Below, piece by piece: positions 25,385 to 32,696 of a stretch of 32,696 nt of DNA. Positions within the stretch are counted from its first letter, which is position 1, and every line of letters starts with the position of its first letter. The notes below the pieces were generated by a model. It was not told where the DNA came from. It saw only the letters and a list, made by a program, of their open reading frames with translations, and ran no database searches. Both the position numbers and the translations under genes were made by a program. This DNA comes from an uncultured Alphaproteobacteria bacterium (GTDB lineage Bacteria; Pseudomonadota; Alphaproteobacteria; HIMB59; GCA-002718135), in the NCBI GenBank assembly GCA_902605135.1, contig CACLBK010000011.1:1-32696 (forward strand), in the 5' to 3' direction.

Positions 25385-25462
25385 GGTATTCTAATTTATC
25401 TTAAATAACCATTAATTTGATTAAAATTTAATACATTAAATTTTTATTAAAATTAGAATACC
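25385..25462. repeat. Perfect 13-bp inverted repeat in the divergent spacer
   Basis: GGTATTCTAATTT at 25385-25397 and AAATTAGAATACC at 25450-25462 are exact reverse complements 52 nt apart. A smaller palindrome, TTTAAT-AC-ATTAAA, lies between them. The pair sits between the paralogue 1 start (25292, minus) and the GST start (25488, plus). It could be two half-sites of a shared operator bridged by a dimer or looped complex, or a long-loop hairpin. No known regulator motif is matched. Confidence 0.6.
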
Positions 25463-25487
25463 TCTAAAAAGGGACTGTTTTTAAAAT

Positions 25488-26339
25488 ATGAGTATTGAAA
25501 AAATTACACTAGGATATTGGAGTACTAAAGGTTTAGGATCAGCTTCAAGGCAAATGATAATTTATGCTGGAGTGCCCCTTATTGCAAAAATTTATAGACT
25601 AATTCCAAAATTAGAGAATAATTCCCTAACTTATGATGGTAGTGAATGGCACGAAAAAGATAAAATTATTTTAAAGAAAAAAAATAGTTTAATTAATTTA
25701 CCTTATTTACTATTTAATGAGGGAAGTAAAGAAAAAATAATCGCTCAATCTATTACCTGTTTAGCTTATCTTGGTAAGAAATTTAATATGTTTGGAGAAA
25801 ACTCTAATGAAGAATTAGATTGCAATCAATTCCTTCAAGAAACTGTTGATTTAAGGAATATAGTTACAAGATTTGCTTATACGCATTTTGAAAATGAAAA
25901 TGATGAATTGAATGAAGCCTCAACTGTCTTCAATCAAGTCTTTGAGCATTCAAATGCTGGAAAGTTACAAAAATACGAACATTGGCTTAGTAAAAAAAAA
26001 AATACAGAAACTAAACTATTTCTAATAGGTAATAATATTTCTTCACCAGATTTTAATTTGTTCGATACGTTAGAACTTTATGTCGAATTTTTAAAATACT
26101 ATAGATTTGTAAAAAATATAAACTCTGATAATTTTTTTGAACAATTAGGATTTCCATTAGTTTCTTCATTTTTTTTAAATTTTAAAACCCTCCCTAAAAT
26201 GCAAAAATATTTTAATTCAATATTATATAAATTTCCTTATACAAATAAATCAGCTAAATTTGGATCTGGAAAAAATGGAATTACATGGGATCACAATAAA
26301 GAAATAGACTCAACACCTGAAGAAATAATTATCGAATAA
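25488..26339 (+). CDS. Glutathione S-transferase-like protein (mu-like N domain)
   Basis: This 283-aa protein begins with a mu/alpha-type GST signature, ITLGYWSTKGLGSASRQ, where Tyr10 corresponds to the catalytic tyrosine. The N-domain loop NLPYLLFNEGSKEKIIAQS holds the cis-proline and glutathione contact region. The C domain includes SSPDFNLFDTLELYVEF near residue 185, fitting the GST helix-6 motif (x-x-x-D-x-x-x-F/L). It is some 60 residues longer than usual, with extra loops and a C-terminal tail (KSAKFGSGKNGITWD). It leads a plus-strand unit with the next gene 26 nt downstream and faces the duplicated-domain operon. Substrate unknown. Confidence 0.82.
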   Translation: MSIEKITLGYWSTKGLGSASRQMIIYAGVPLIAKIYRLIPKLENNSLTYDGSEWHEKDKIILKKKNSLINLPYLLFNEGSKEKIIAQSITCLAYLGKKFNMFGENSNEELDCNQFLQETVDLRNIVTRFAYTHFENENDELNEASTVFNQVFEHSNAGKLQKYEHWLSKKKNTETKLFLIGNNISSPDFNLFDTLELYVEFLKYYRFVKNINSDNFFEQLGFPLVSSFFLNFKTLPKMQKYFNSILYKFPYTNKSAKFGSGKNGITWDHNKEIDSTPEEIIIE

Positions 26340-26365
26340 AAGAAAATAGTTTAAAAGGATTATTT

Positions 26366-26971
26366 ATGAAAGAAATAAATTTTTGGTTTTCTATTGGTAG
26401 TACATATACTTATTTAACAGTTAATAGATTACATCATGTAGCAAAAAAAGAAAATATCAAATTCAATTGGCATCCGTTCAGTGTTCGAAAAATTATGATG
26501 GACATGGATAATATTCCATTCACTCCGCCAGCTAAAAAAATAAAATCAGATTACATGTGGAGAGATATAGAAAGAAGAGCAAAATTTTATGGTTTTGAAG
26601 CTAAGGTTCCTGCTCCTTATCCTTTAAAAGAATTTGATTTAGCAAATCAAATTGCCATTCTTGGAATGAATGAGGGCTGGGGTGTTGATTACGTTTATAA
26701 AACATATCAAAGATGGTTTCAGCAAGGCAAAGAACCAGCTACTCAGCCAAATTTAAATGAAATTTTTCAGGAGCTTAATTTAGATGCTGATGAGACCTTA
26801 AAAAAAGCAAACGATCAGGAAATAAAAGACAAATACTTAAGCAATACTGAATATGCTTATAAAAAAGGAGTTTTTGGAAGTCCTACATTTATATACGATG
26901 GAAAGGAAGTATTCTGGGGCGATGATAGACTTGAAGATTGTATTAAATGGATTAAGTTACATAGTGATTAA
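26366..26971 (+). CDS. 2-Hydroxychromene-2-carboxylate isomerase-like (DsbA/GST-kappa family)
   Basis: This 201-aa protein has the DsbA-like thioredoxin fold of HCCA isomerases and kappa GSTs. Marks are INFWFSIGSTYTYL at the start, where the serine near residue 9-11 replaces the DsbA CxxC cysteine, FNWHPFSVRKIM near 34, the cis-proline loop GVFGSPTF near 170 and the family end FWGDDRLEDCIKW. An AAAAGGA lies 8 nt before the ATG. NahD-type members isomerise a ring-opening product in naphthalene catabolism using glutathione. No other naphthalene genes are present, so a general glutathione-dependent isomerase or conjugation role is more likely. It follows the GST gene by 26 nt. Confidence 0.87.
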   Translation: MKEINFWFSIGSTYTYLTVNRLHHVAKKENIKFNWHPFSVRKIMMDMDNIPFTPPAKKIKSDYMWRDIERRAKFYGFEAKVPAPYPLKEFDLANQIAILGMNEGWGVDYVYKTYQRWFQQGKEPATQPNLNEIFQELNLDADETLKKANDQEIKDKYLSNTEYAYKKGVFGSPTFIYDGKEVFWGDDRLEDCIKWIKLHSD

Positions 26972-26977
26972 AGTATT

Positions 26978-27094
26978 ATGAAATTTTTAAGTTTTATTTT
27001 TCCTAAAGGTCAATGGTCTTTAACCAGGGTGGCAATACTATTTGCTATATTTATGATCCTTGATTTTATTGTTGTCTATTACAAAATTATATAA
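26978..27094 (+). CDS. 38-aa single-helix membrane peptide
   Basis: This ORF is too short for the supplied track. It encodes MKFLSFIFPKGQWSL, then one hydrophobic helix VAILFAIFMILDFIVVYY and a basic end. It begins 6 nt after the isomerase stop and ends 11 nt before the ABC-F start, filling the spacer between two plus-strand genes. The basic, aromatic N terminus and single helix resemble a small inner-membrane protein. The exact fit in the gap supports a real gene, but no family is recognised. Confidence 0.5.
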   Translation: MKFLSFIFPKGQWSLTRVAILFAIFMILDFIVVYYKII

Positions 27095-27105
27095 GAATTT
27101 AATTC

Positions 27106-28920
27106 GTGGTAAGTGATTTATTATTTTCTCTCAGAGAAGTAGAAATTAAATTTGGAAAAAAAATAATTTTTCAAGATTTAAACCTCAATTTACACAAGGG
27201 CGATATGATTGCACTAGTTGGTAAGAATGGTGTTGGAAAAACTACCTTAATGAAAACTATTTATGGTGATCAAGATTTAGATGCAGGAGAATTATGGAAT
27301 TACCCTGGTCTTAAAGTTGGATATTTCAATCAAAAATTTGAAAAACTAGATAATAAAACCATTGAAGAGAATTTTTCAGACTTACTTAATGAACAAAATA
27401 AACATTTTGTTGAAATATTTTGTAATAAACTCAATTTAGATAAACTTGCTAATGTTGAAGATCTTTCAGGAGGTCAAAAAAGAAAAGTTTATTTAATTAG
27501 ATCTTTATTAAAAGACTCCGATGTTTTGTTATTAGATGAGCCAACCAATCATCTAGATTTGCAATGCATCGAATGGCTAGAAAGTTATTTACGAAATTTA
27601 AATAAGACAATTATATGTGTGAGCCATGATAGAACTTTTCTAAGTAATTTTACTAATAAAGTATTTTGGATAGATAGAGGAGAACTACGAGTAAGCCCAG
27701 GGGGATTTAAAAATTTTGACAAATGGTCAGAGGAGCTACTCGATCAAGAATATAGAGAATTAAGAAATAGAAAACAATTTGTCAACATTGAGCTCGATTG
27801 GGCAAATAAAGGAGTAAAGGCGCGAGTTAAGCGAAATGAAAAAAGATTAAAAAGAGCTAAAGAATTAAAAGCGCAATTAGAAAAGGATGAAGCTTCTTAT
27901 AGAAGTGCCATTAAATCTTTAAGACCTCAAGTTTCTAAAAAATCTACCGATCAATCTAAATTTATTGCAGAACTTCAAGAAGTGTTTGTGAAATATCCAA
28001 ATCAAAGTGAATTTGTTTTTAAAAATTTATCCATTAAAATTTCAAAAAATGATCGTATTGGTCTTCTAGGTAATAATGGGAGTGGTAAGTCAACTTTTCT
28101 TCGTACAATTCTTAATGAAATAAAAATTTCTAAAGGTAAAATTAAGTTGAAAAAAAATTTAGAATTTTCTTATTTTGATCAGATGCGTAATGATCTTAAT
28201 GGAAGAAAATCTATTAAAGATATTTTAGTTCCCTCTGGGGGAGACTATTTAAAAGTTCAGGGAAGAGATAGGCATGTCTGTAGCTATGTGAAAGATTTTC
28301 AGTTTGATCCTAAAAATGTTAACCATACGATACAAACATTATCAGGAGGAGAGCAAAATAGATTGCTTTTGGCAAAAGTATTAGCCAATCCTAAAACTGG
28401 ACTTATATTAGATGAGCCAACAAATGATCTAGATTTAGAAACGCTAGATCTATTAACTGAAATGCTATCAAATTATAATGGAACGTTACTAATAGTATCG
28501 CATGATCGAGATTTTTTAGATCAAACTGTAAACAAAATTTTACATTTCAAAGAGGATGGAAATGTATCATTGTTTTTTGGTGGATACAGTGATTTTTTAA
28601 AATCTGAAAATCAACAAGTTACTAAAAATAAAGAAACAAAAAAATCACATTCAGAAAACAACAAAGTAAAGAATTCTAAAGCTAAACTATCATATAAGTT
28701 TCAATATGAATTAGAGCAATTACCAAATCAAATAAAAAATATTCAACAAGAATTAGAAGATATTAAAAATGAATTGAAGGATACAAACCTATATTTGGAA
28801 AATTTTGAACGATATCAAGAAATAACTTCCAAAATGGAAGTTCTTAATAGTGATCTCAATACAAAAGAGAATAGATGGTTTGAATTAATTAAAATGGAAG
28901 AGGATCTAGTTAGTAATTAA
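27106..28920 (+). CDS. uup: ABC-F family ATPase, Uup type
   Basis: This 604-aa soluble protein has two ABC domains on one chain and no membrane part. The first has GKNGVGKTT, LSGGQKRK and LLLDEPTNHLD. The second has GNNGSGKST, LSGGEQNR and LILDEPTNDLD. The interdomain linker near residues 225-285 is rich in Lys/Arg, and the end (about 530-604) is a charged coiled coil, as in the DNA-binding C domain of Uup. Start is GTG at 27106 with no strong ribosome site. Uup-type proteins act at ribosomes and in preventing tandem-repeat excision. It follows the 38-aa peptide and converges on the aldolase with a 7-nt gap. Confidence 0.92.
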   Translation: MVSDLLFSLREVEIKFGKKIIFQDLNLNLHKGDMIALVGKNGVGKTTLMKTIYGDQDLDAGELWNYPGLKVGYFNQKFEKLDNKTIEENFSDLLNEQNKHFVEIFCNKLNLDKLANVEDLSGGQKRKVYLIRSLLKDSDVLLLDEPTNHLDLQCIEWLESYLRNLNKTIICVSHDRTFLSNFTNKVFWIDRGELRVSPGGFKNFDKWSEELLDQEYRELRNRKQFVNIELDWANKGVKARVKRNEKRLKRAKELKAQLEKDEASYRSAIKSLRPQVSKKSTDQSKFIAELQEVFVKYPNQSEFVFKNLSIKISKNDRIGLLGNNGSGKSTFLRTILNEIKISKGKIKLKKNLEFSYFDQMRNDLNGRKSIKDILVPSGGDYLKVQGRDRHVCSYVKDFQFDPKNVNHTIQTLSGGEQNRLLLAKVLANPKTGLILDEPTNDLDLETLDLLTEMLSNYNGTLLIVSHDRDFLDQTVNKILHFKEDGNVSLFFGGYSDFLKSENQQVTKNKETKKSHSENNKVKNSKAKLSYKFQYELEQLPNQIKNIQQELEDIKNELKDTNLYLENFERYQEITSKMEVLNSDLNTKENRWFELIKMEEDLVSN

Positions 28921-28927
28921 GCTACAA

Positions 28928-29716
28928 TTAATAAGCGCTAGTATTATCAGATTTAGTATCTACGTCTTTCAATTCTTTTAATAAACTTTCAGCATGTGAT
29001 GTCATCATTCTAAAATCAGAAAGTAATGTGGTAAATTGAAAACCGTACTCCATCATTTCTTTCATATACTTAACTGATCCATTATGAATACCAGCAATCT
29101 TTCCTTTTTCTTTTGCTTTTTTTGCAATCATTTTAATATTTGAAAATACCGGATCTTCACGAACATCAAATTTAGGTGGTAAACCATAAGAAGAACTCAT
29201 ATCCGCAGGCCCAATATAAATACCAGTTAAGTTTGGAACTGAAAGAATGGCATCTAGGTTCTCCACTGCTTGTTTCGTTTCGATCATTGCCAAACTTACG
29301 ATATTATCATTTGCGTGTTGATAGTAATCTGAACCATAAACTACTTGAGCCCTCATTGGACCAAAACTTCTTTGACCTATAGGAGGGTAATAACAATATG
29401 AAACAAACTTTTCACAGTCCTCTTTTGTATTGATCATTGGCGCAATAATTCCTTGAACACCTAAATCTAACATTTTCATAATAATACCTGGCTCGTTCCA
29501 TGGAACTCTTGTCATAGGAACAGTATCACTATTTGTTAATCCTTGAACCATAGAAATAGCAGTTGAATAATCATTTTGACCATGCTGCATATCTATAGTT
29601 ACTGAATCCCAACCCATTTTACCAAAGGCTTCAGCAGTAAACGAATTAGGTATTGAAAGCCATGCATTGATAGATGCTTTATTTTTTTTCCAAATATCAA
29701 ATAACTTATTTTTCAT
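28928..29716 (-). CDS. HpcH/HpaI family aldolase
   Basis: This 262-aa class II aldolase cleaves 4-hydroxy-2-oxo acids to pyruvate and an aldehyde. The marks are DMQHG (H45), RVPWNEP (R70), a loop QGIIAPMINT near residue 88, GPMRA at 119-123, MIETKQAVENLD with metal ligand E146, and GPADMS with metal ligand D172. Length is normal for HpaI/GarL/RhmA-type enzymes. Substrates of the family include deoxy-keto sugar acids and homoprotocatechuate products. The nearby CUT1 sugar transporter, divergent from it, suggests a sugar-acid pathway, but this is inference. A 300-nt spacer separates it from the transporter. Confidence 0.92.
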   Translation of the reverse strand: MKNKLFDIWKKNKASINAWLSIPNSFTAEAFGKMGWDSVTIDMQHGQNDYSTAISMVQGLTNSDTVPMTRVPWNEPGIIMKMLDLGVQGIIAPMINTKEDCEKFVSYCYYPPIGQRSFGPMRAQVVYGSDYYQHANDNIVSLAMIETKQAVENLDAILSVPNLTGIYIGPADMSSSYGLPPKFDVREDPVFSNIKMIAKKAKEKGKIAGIHNGSVKYMKEMMEYGFQFTTLLSDFRMMTSHAESLLKELKDVDTKSDNTSAY

Positions 29717-29797
29717 AATTATGATTAGAATTTAATAATATTTTATATTATATTATTATTATTCTTAAACATTATTTAACTTATAAAAACTATAAAA

Positions 29798-30003
29798 ATG
29801 ATAAAATTTATAATTTGGTCCCTAATAGCAATTTTTTTAATAGTTATTTTTTATTTTTCTTTTAACTATTTTTTAAGTTTAATAAGGGATCAGATGATAT
29901 TTATGCTCTAGACAAATTATTTGTCGCAATTTCATATTTTCCTTTATTTTTTGGATCAAAATCATGCATAAATAGATTTACAGGATTCCTATTTGTAGTA
30001 TAA
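29798..30003 (+). pseudogene. Possible frameshifted small two-helix membrane protein
   Basis: In the 311-nt gap before the binding-protein gene, one frame reads MIKFIIWSLIAIFLIVIFY and onward for 37 codons to a stop at 29909-29911. A second frame then continues as GSDDIYALDKLFVAISY and FPLFFGSKSCINRF to a stop at 30001-30003. One added T in the T6 run near 29869-29874 would join them as about 68 aa with two hydrophobic segments. The charged stretch between the segments looks like real coding sequence. It could be an eroded gene, a sequencing indel, or chance in AT-rich DNA. Nothing else recognisable lies in this gap. Confidence 0.35.
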
Positions 30004-30027
30004 ATTTGATATTAAATGGAGGAAATG

Positions 30028-31352
30028 ATGAATAAAATTTTAAATATTTTTTTAACTTTTATTCTTACAGCTTTTTTCGCAACTTCAACATTTGCTGCCA
30101 CTAAAGTAGTTTGGTGGATGGAAAGTAGTGCAGATACTGACCCTACAGTTCAAGAAATGATGTGTGATGCTTTTAATGCTGAACAAGATGAAGTAGAATT
30201 AGAATGTGTATTCAAGGAAGATATTAATGATACCATTAGACCAGCTCTTTTGTCAGGAAGTGGACCGGACATGTTTGATACACCTGGTGCTTCTTACATA
30301 AAAATTTACCAAGATGCAGGTCTTGTTAAATCTATGCAAGAGTATGCTGATCAATATGGTTGGGAAAATAAACTTCTAGGTTGGGCTTACAACTCAGGAG
30401 TATTTGATGGTGAATTATATTCAATTCCAAAAAACTATGAAACAATGATTTATTTTTATAATAAAACTTTGTTTGAAGAAAATGGATGGAGCACACCAAA
30501 TACTTTAGCAGAAGTTGAATCTTTGGCTGCAAAAATTAAAGCTAAAGATATGAATGTTTATGCATACGGTTCTGCTGGATGGCAGCCAACACACGAGCAT
30601 TTAGTAGGTAACTATTTCAACACATATGCTGGGCCAGAAAATGTCTATAAAGCCTTAATTGGTGAAAAAAATGGACTGATCCAGAGTTTGTAGAAGCAAT
30701 TGAACTTTTAAGAAAACACATGGTAGATGAAGGTTATTGGTCTGGTAATTTAGAGACATATTATTCTTTAGATTGGGATGATTTTAATAACGAGTTTGCT
30801 ACTAGAGGTTCTGCAATGCTAATGATCGGAACTTGGGGTTTCAATGTAACGGCAACGAATTTTGGAGAATCATCTGATGATTGGGATTGGAATCCTTTAC
30901 CAATTCTGAATTCACAGGCAGGAAGTGCACCCAATTATCAACTTGCAACTGGTGGAACTATGTCCATCAATGCCGCATCTAAAAATGCAGATGGAGCTGC
31001 AAAAGTAATTGATTGGATTCTTTCTGATAAAGCAAGAGCTCTTAAAGTTACTGGTAGCTTAGGTTATGGCGCTTGGTTGTTACCACTAAAATACACTGAT
31101 GCTGACTTTGACCCTAATATTGATCCAAGACAAAAAAGATTCTTAACTGAATTTGCCGAAGCTTCTGATTCAGGAAATTATGGATATACAACATGGACAT
31201 TCTATCCGAATGATCCAGGTGTTCATATATGGAAAGATATGGAAGTGGTTTGGGCTGGAGATATTACTCCACTTGAATTTATGGAAGAATCTCAAAGACT
31301 TTGGGACAAAGCTCGTGAAGACGATGCATTAGTTCCAGTTGGAAAAAGATAA
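30028..31352 (+). CDS. CUT1 sugar ABC transporter binding protein, single-base frameshift
   Basis: The reading frame is split into 30016-30693 and 30720-31352. At the A7 run 30665-30671 the first frame goes to ALIGEKNGLIQSL and stops, while the other frame continues as WTDPEFVEAIELLRKHMV. One extra A would give an intact protein of about 441 aa, the normal size for MalE/UgpB-type binding proteins. The preferred start is ATG 30028, with GGAGG 5 nt upstream and a signal peptide MNKILNIFLTFILTAFF cleaved near TFA-A. Type I features include WWMESSADTDP, SGSGPDMFDT, YSIPKNYETMIYFYNK and a late ATGGTMSINAASKN. Permease genes follow. The ligand is unknown. The break may be an assembly indel or be bypassed by slippage. 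Confidence 0.88.
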
Positions 31353-31364
31353 TTTAAAAATTTA

Positions 31365-31391
31365 AATAAGGGGAAATATTTTCCCCTTATT
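31365..31391 (+). other. 12-bp stem, 3-nt loop hairpin after the second binding-protein gene
   Basis: AATAAGGGGAAA and TTTCCCCTTATT are perfect reverse complements around a TAT loop, 12 nt after the binding-protein stop and 16 nt before the first permease ATG. The bases after it are A-rich, so it is not a classic terminator. Partial termination or mRNA 3'-end protection would give more binding protein than permease. The geometry equals that of the hairpin at 3633-3659. Confidence 0.7.
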
Positions 31392-31407
31392 AAAAATAAT
31401 AAAAATT

Positions 31408-32286
31408 ATGCCAAAATTTTTAACAAGTATAAATGCAATTTCCTGGTACTTTTTATTTCCAGTTATATTTATTCATTTCTTCGTGGTAGCATTTCCATCG
31501 ATACTTAGTTTATTGTTATGTTTAACCGACTGGAATGGTTTTGGCAGAATAAATTATGTTGGATTAGAAAACTTTCAAGAATTATTTAGAGATCGTGTTT
31601 TCAAGAAAGCAGTTAAACACAATATAATTTGGACAGTAATGTTCTTGACAATACCAGTAATCGTAGCACTTGTTATAGCTTATCTTTTAACTGGAATAAA
31701 AAGAGGACAACTTTTTTATAGGCTAGTATATTTTTTTCCATACATTCTAGCTAGTATCGTTAACTGTTTGATTTGGAGATATATATTCCATCCAAGACAT
31801 GGTTTAGGTGGTTGGTTTGAAAATCAAGGTATTGATTTTCTTGCTAAGTCACCTTTTGCTATGAAGGAGACTGCCTTATACGCTGTTGCCTGGGTAGATA
31901 TGTGGCATTTCTGGGGCTTCTTAGTTATAATTTATTTAACTGGAATGTATCAAGTTGATGACTCTCTCTATGAAGCAGCAGATATTGAAGGAGCAACAAA
32001 ATTTCAAAAATTTAGATATATTACTTTACCAATGATAAGACCAATTTTTGTTTTATCTTTAATAATTATAATTATCTGGTCTGTCCCTACATTTGACTAT
32101 GTATATATTTTAACAATGGGTGGACCAGCATACAGCTCAGAAGTTGTAGCAAACCATCTGTATTCGCAAGCCTTTCAACGAATGAATGTTGGTTACGCAT
32201 CCACTATAGGTGTTATGATGTTCTTCTATGTTGGTATTATAGTAGGTTTCTTTGCAATTTTAAGGCGGATGGGTTGGGAGGTATAA
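31408..32286 (+). CDS. Sugar ABC transporter permease (MalF/UgpA type, CUT1)
   Basis: This 292-aa protein has six hydrophobic segments and the permease EAA loop YEAADIEGATKFQKFRYITLP near residue 190, which docks on the ATPase. The N-terminal region SLLLCLTDWNGFGRINYVGLENF matches the CUT1 pattern preceding helix 2. It would form a heterodimer with the next gene product for import of an oligosaccharide or sugar derivative. It starts 55 nt after the binding-protein stop, with the hairpin between, and ends 8 nt before the next permease. The ATPase subunit is not in the window and probably lies beyond its right edge. Confidence 0.95.
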   Translation: MPKFLTSINAISWYFLFPVIFIHFFVVAFPSILSLLLCLTDWNGFGRINYVGLENFQELFRDRVFKKAVKHNIIWTVMFLTIPVIVALVIAYLLTGIKRGQLFYRLVYFFPYILASIVNCLIWRYIFHPRHGLGGWFENQGIDFLAKSPFAMKETALYAVAWVDMWHFWGFLVIIYLTGMYQVDDSLYEAADIEGATKFQKFRYITLPMIRPIFVLSLIIIIIWSVPTFDYVYILTMGGPAYSSEVVANHLYSQAFQRMNVGYASTIGVMMFFYVGIIVGFFAILRRMGWEV

Positions 32287-32294
32287 AATTATAA

Positions 32295-32696
32295 ATGGCG
32301 ACTGCAAGATTTAGACAAAGATCGAGTTATATAAATCATGCCATTTTGATTTTTATGGCTTTAACAATTATTTTACCATTACTAGTTTTAGCTTTTAATT
32401 CTATAAAACCATCTTCTGAATTTGGAGCAAATCCTTTGGGTTTTCCAAATGAAATAAGATTAATGAATTATTATGATGCATGGGTTAATGGAAATTATAC
32501 TCAAATATTTACAAACTCACTCACCTTAGTTATTGGAACTTTAATATTAAATTTGACTGTTTCAGGTCTAGCTGCTTTCAGTTTGGCAGTTTTAAACCCA
32601 AAAGGAATTCAAACAATTGTTGTTGGTTTATATCTTTTAGTTGGAATAAGTATTCCTGCTCAATTATTTATTTTACCATTATTTTTAATGTGGAAA
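32295..32696 (+). CDS. Sugar ABC transporter permease (MalG/UgpE type, CUT1), 3' end outside window
   Basis: This ORF is absent from the supplied track because it has no stop before the window edge. From ATG 32295 it stays open for 134 codons. It starts MATARFRQRSSYINHAIL and has a first membrane helix (FMALTIILPLLVLAF). The expected periplasmic part follows, SIKPSSEFGANPLGFP, then NYYDAWVNGNYTQIFTNSLTL, a pattern typical of MalG-like permeases, and two more helices. The EAA loop would lie beyond the edge. It begins 8 nt after the first permease stop and pairs with it. Confidence 0.93.
   Translation, partial: MATARFRQRSSYINHAILIFMALTIILPLLVLAFNSIKPSSEFGANPLGFPNEIRLMNYYDAWVNGNYTQIFTNSLTLVIGTLILNLTVSGLAAFSLAVLNPKGIQTIVVGLYLLVGISIPAQLFILPLFLMWK

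Noticed and set aside
26366-26971. Naphthalene degradation locus based on the HCCA-isomerase-like gene
   Set aside because: No ring-hydroxylating dioxygenase, extradiol dioxygenase or related genes are nearby, and this fold family is used much more broadly.

Overview
This 32.7 kb window is very AT-rich (codons and spacers dominated by A/T) and tightly packed. Gene content points to a free-living, streamlined, low-GC marine alphaproteobacterium of the SAR11 / HIMB59 / AEGEAN-169 kind. This is inferred from the adjacent dacF-like, clpS and clpA genes, the COG3146-type acetyltransferase with a RidA gene, two sugar ABC transporters, near-absent spacers, and several convergent genes whose ends overlap. 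No transposase, integrase, CRISPR array or recognisable DNA-binding transcription regulator was seen.

Layout. (1) 49-6185, minus strand: an apparent sugar uptake and oxidation operon reading aldehyde dehydrogenase > periplasmic binding protein > single-domain ABC ATPase > RbsC-type permease > ThuA-like protein > Gfo/Idh/MocA oxidoreductase, preceded by a membrane fatty acid desaturase (6232-7245). (2) 7362-10047, plus: UDP-glucose dehydrogenase and phosphomannomutase/phosphoglucomutase, supplying sugar nucleotides for surface polysaccharide. (3) 10037-15431: a D,D-carboxypeptidase with SPOR domain, clpS-clpA, a COG3146 acetyltransferase and a RidA protein. (4) 15477-19513: cyclophilin, M19 dipeptidase, LysE exporter, PdxJ, a GYD-domain protein and a glutathione transferase. 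(5) 19549-22830: a small orphan membrane protein, a serine beta-lactamase-like hydrolase, a DUF4174-like protein, tRNA-Thr(GGT) and an MFS transporter.

(6) 22938-26971 is the least ordinary part. Three diverged paralogues of about 204-209 residues, each apparently an internal duplication of one alpha/beta unit, sit on the minus strand together with a YdhR-like small protein. Each of the three has a full GGAGG Shine-Dalgarno site, a strength otherwise seen here only on the two transporter binding-protein genes. Their spacer towards a divergent GST and 2-hydroxychromene-2-carboxylate-isomerase-like pair contains a perfect 13-bp inverted repeat. (7) 26978-28920: a 38-aa membrane peptide and an ABC-F (Uup) ATPase. 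(8) 28928-32696: an HpcH/HpaI aldolase, a spacer with a probably frameshifted small membrane protein, then a CUT1-type sugar transporter. Its binding-protein gene carries a one-base frameshift in an A7 run, followed by a MalF-like permease and a MalG-like permease cut by the window edge.

The two sugar transporters share one regulatory layout: a strong ribosome binding site on the binding-protein gene and a perfect 12-bp stem with 3-nt loop right after it, before the other transporter genes. All family names rest on motif reading without a database search.
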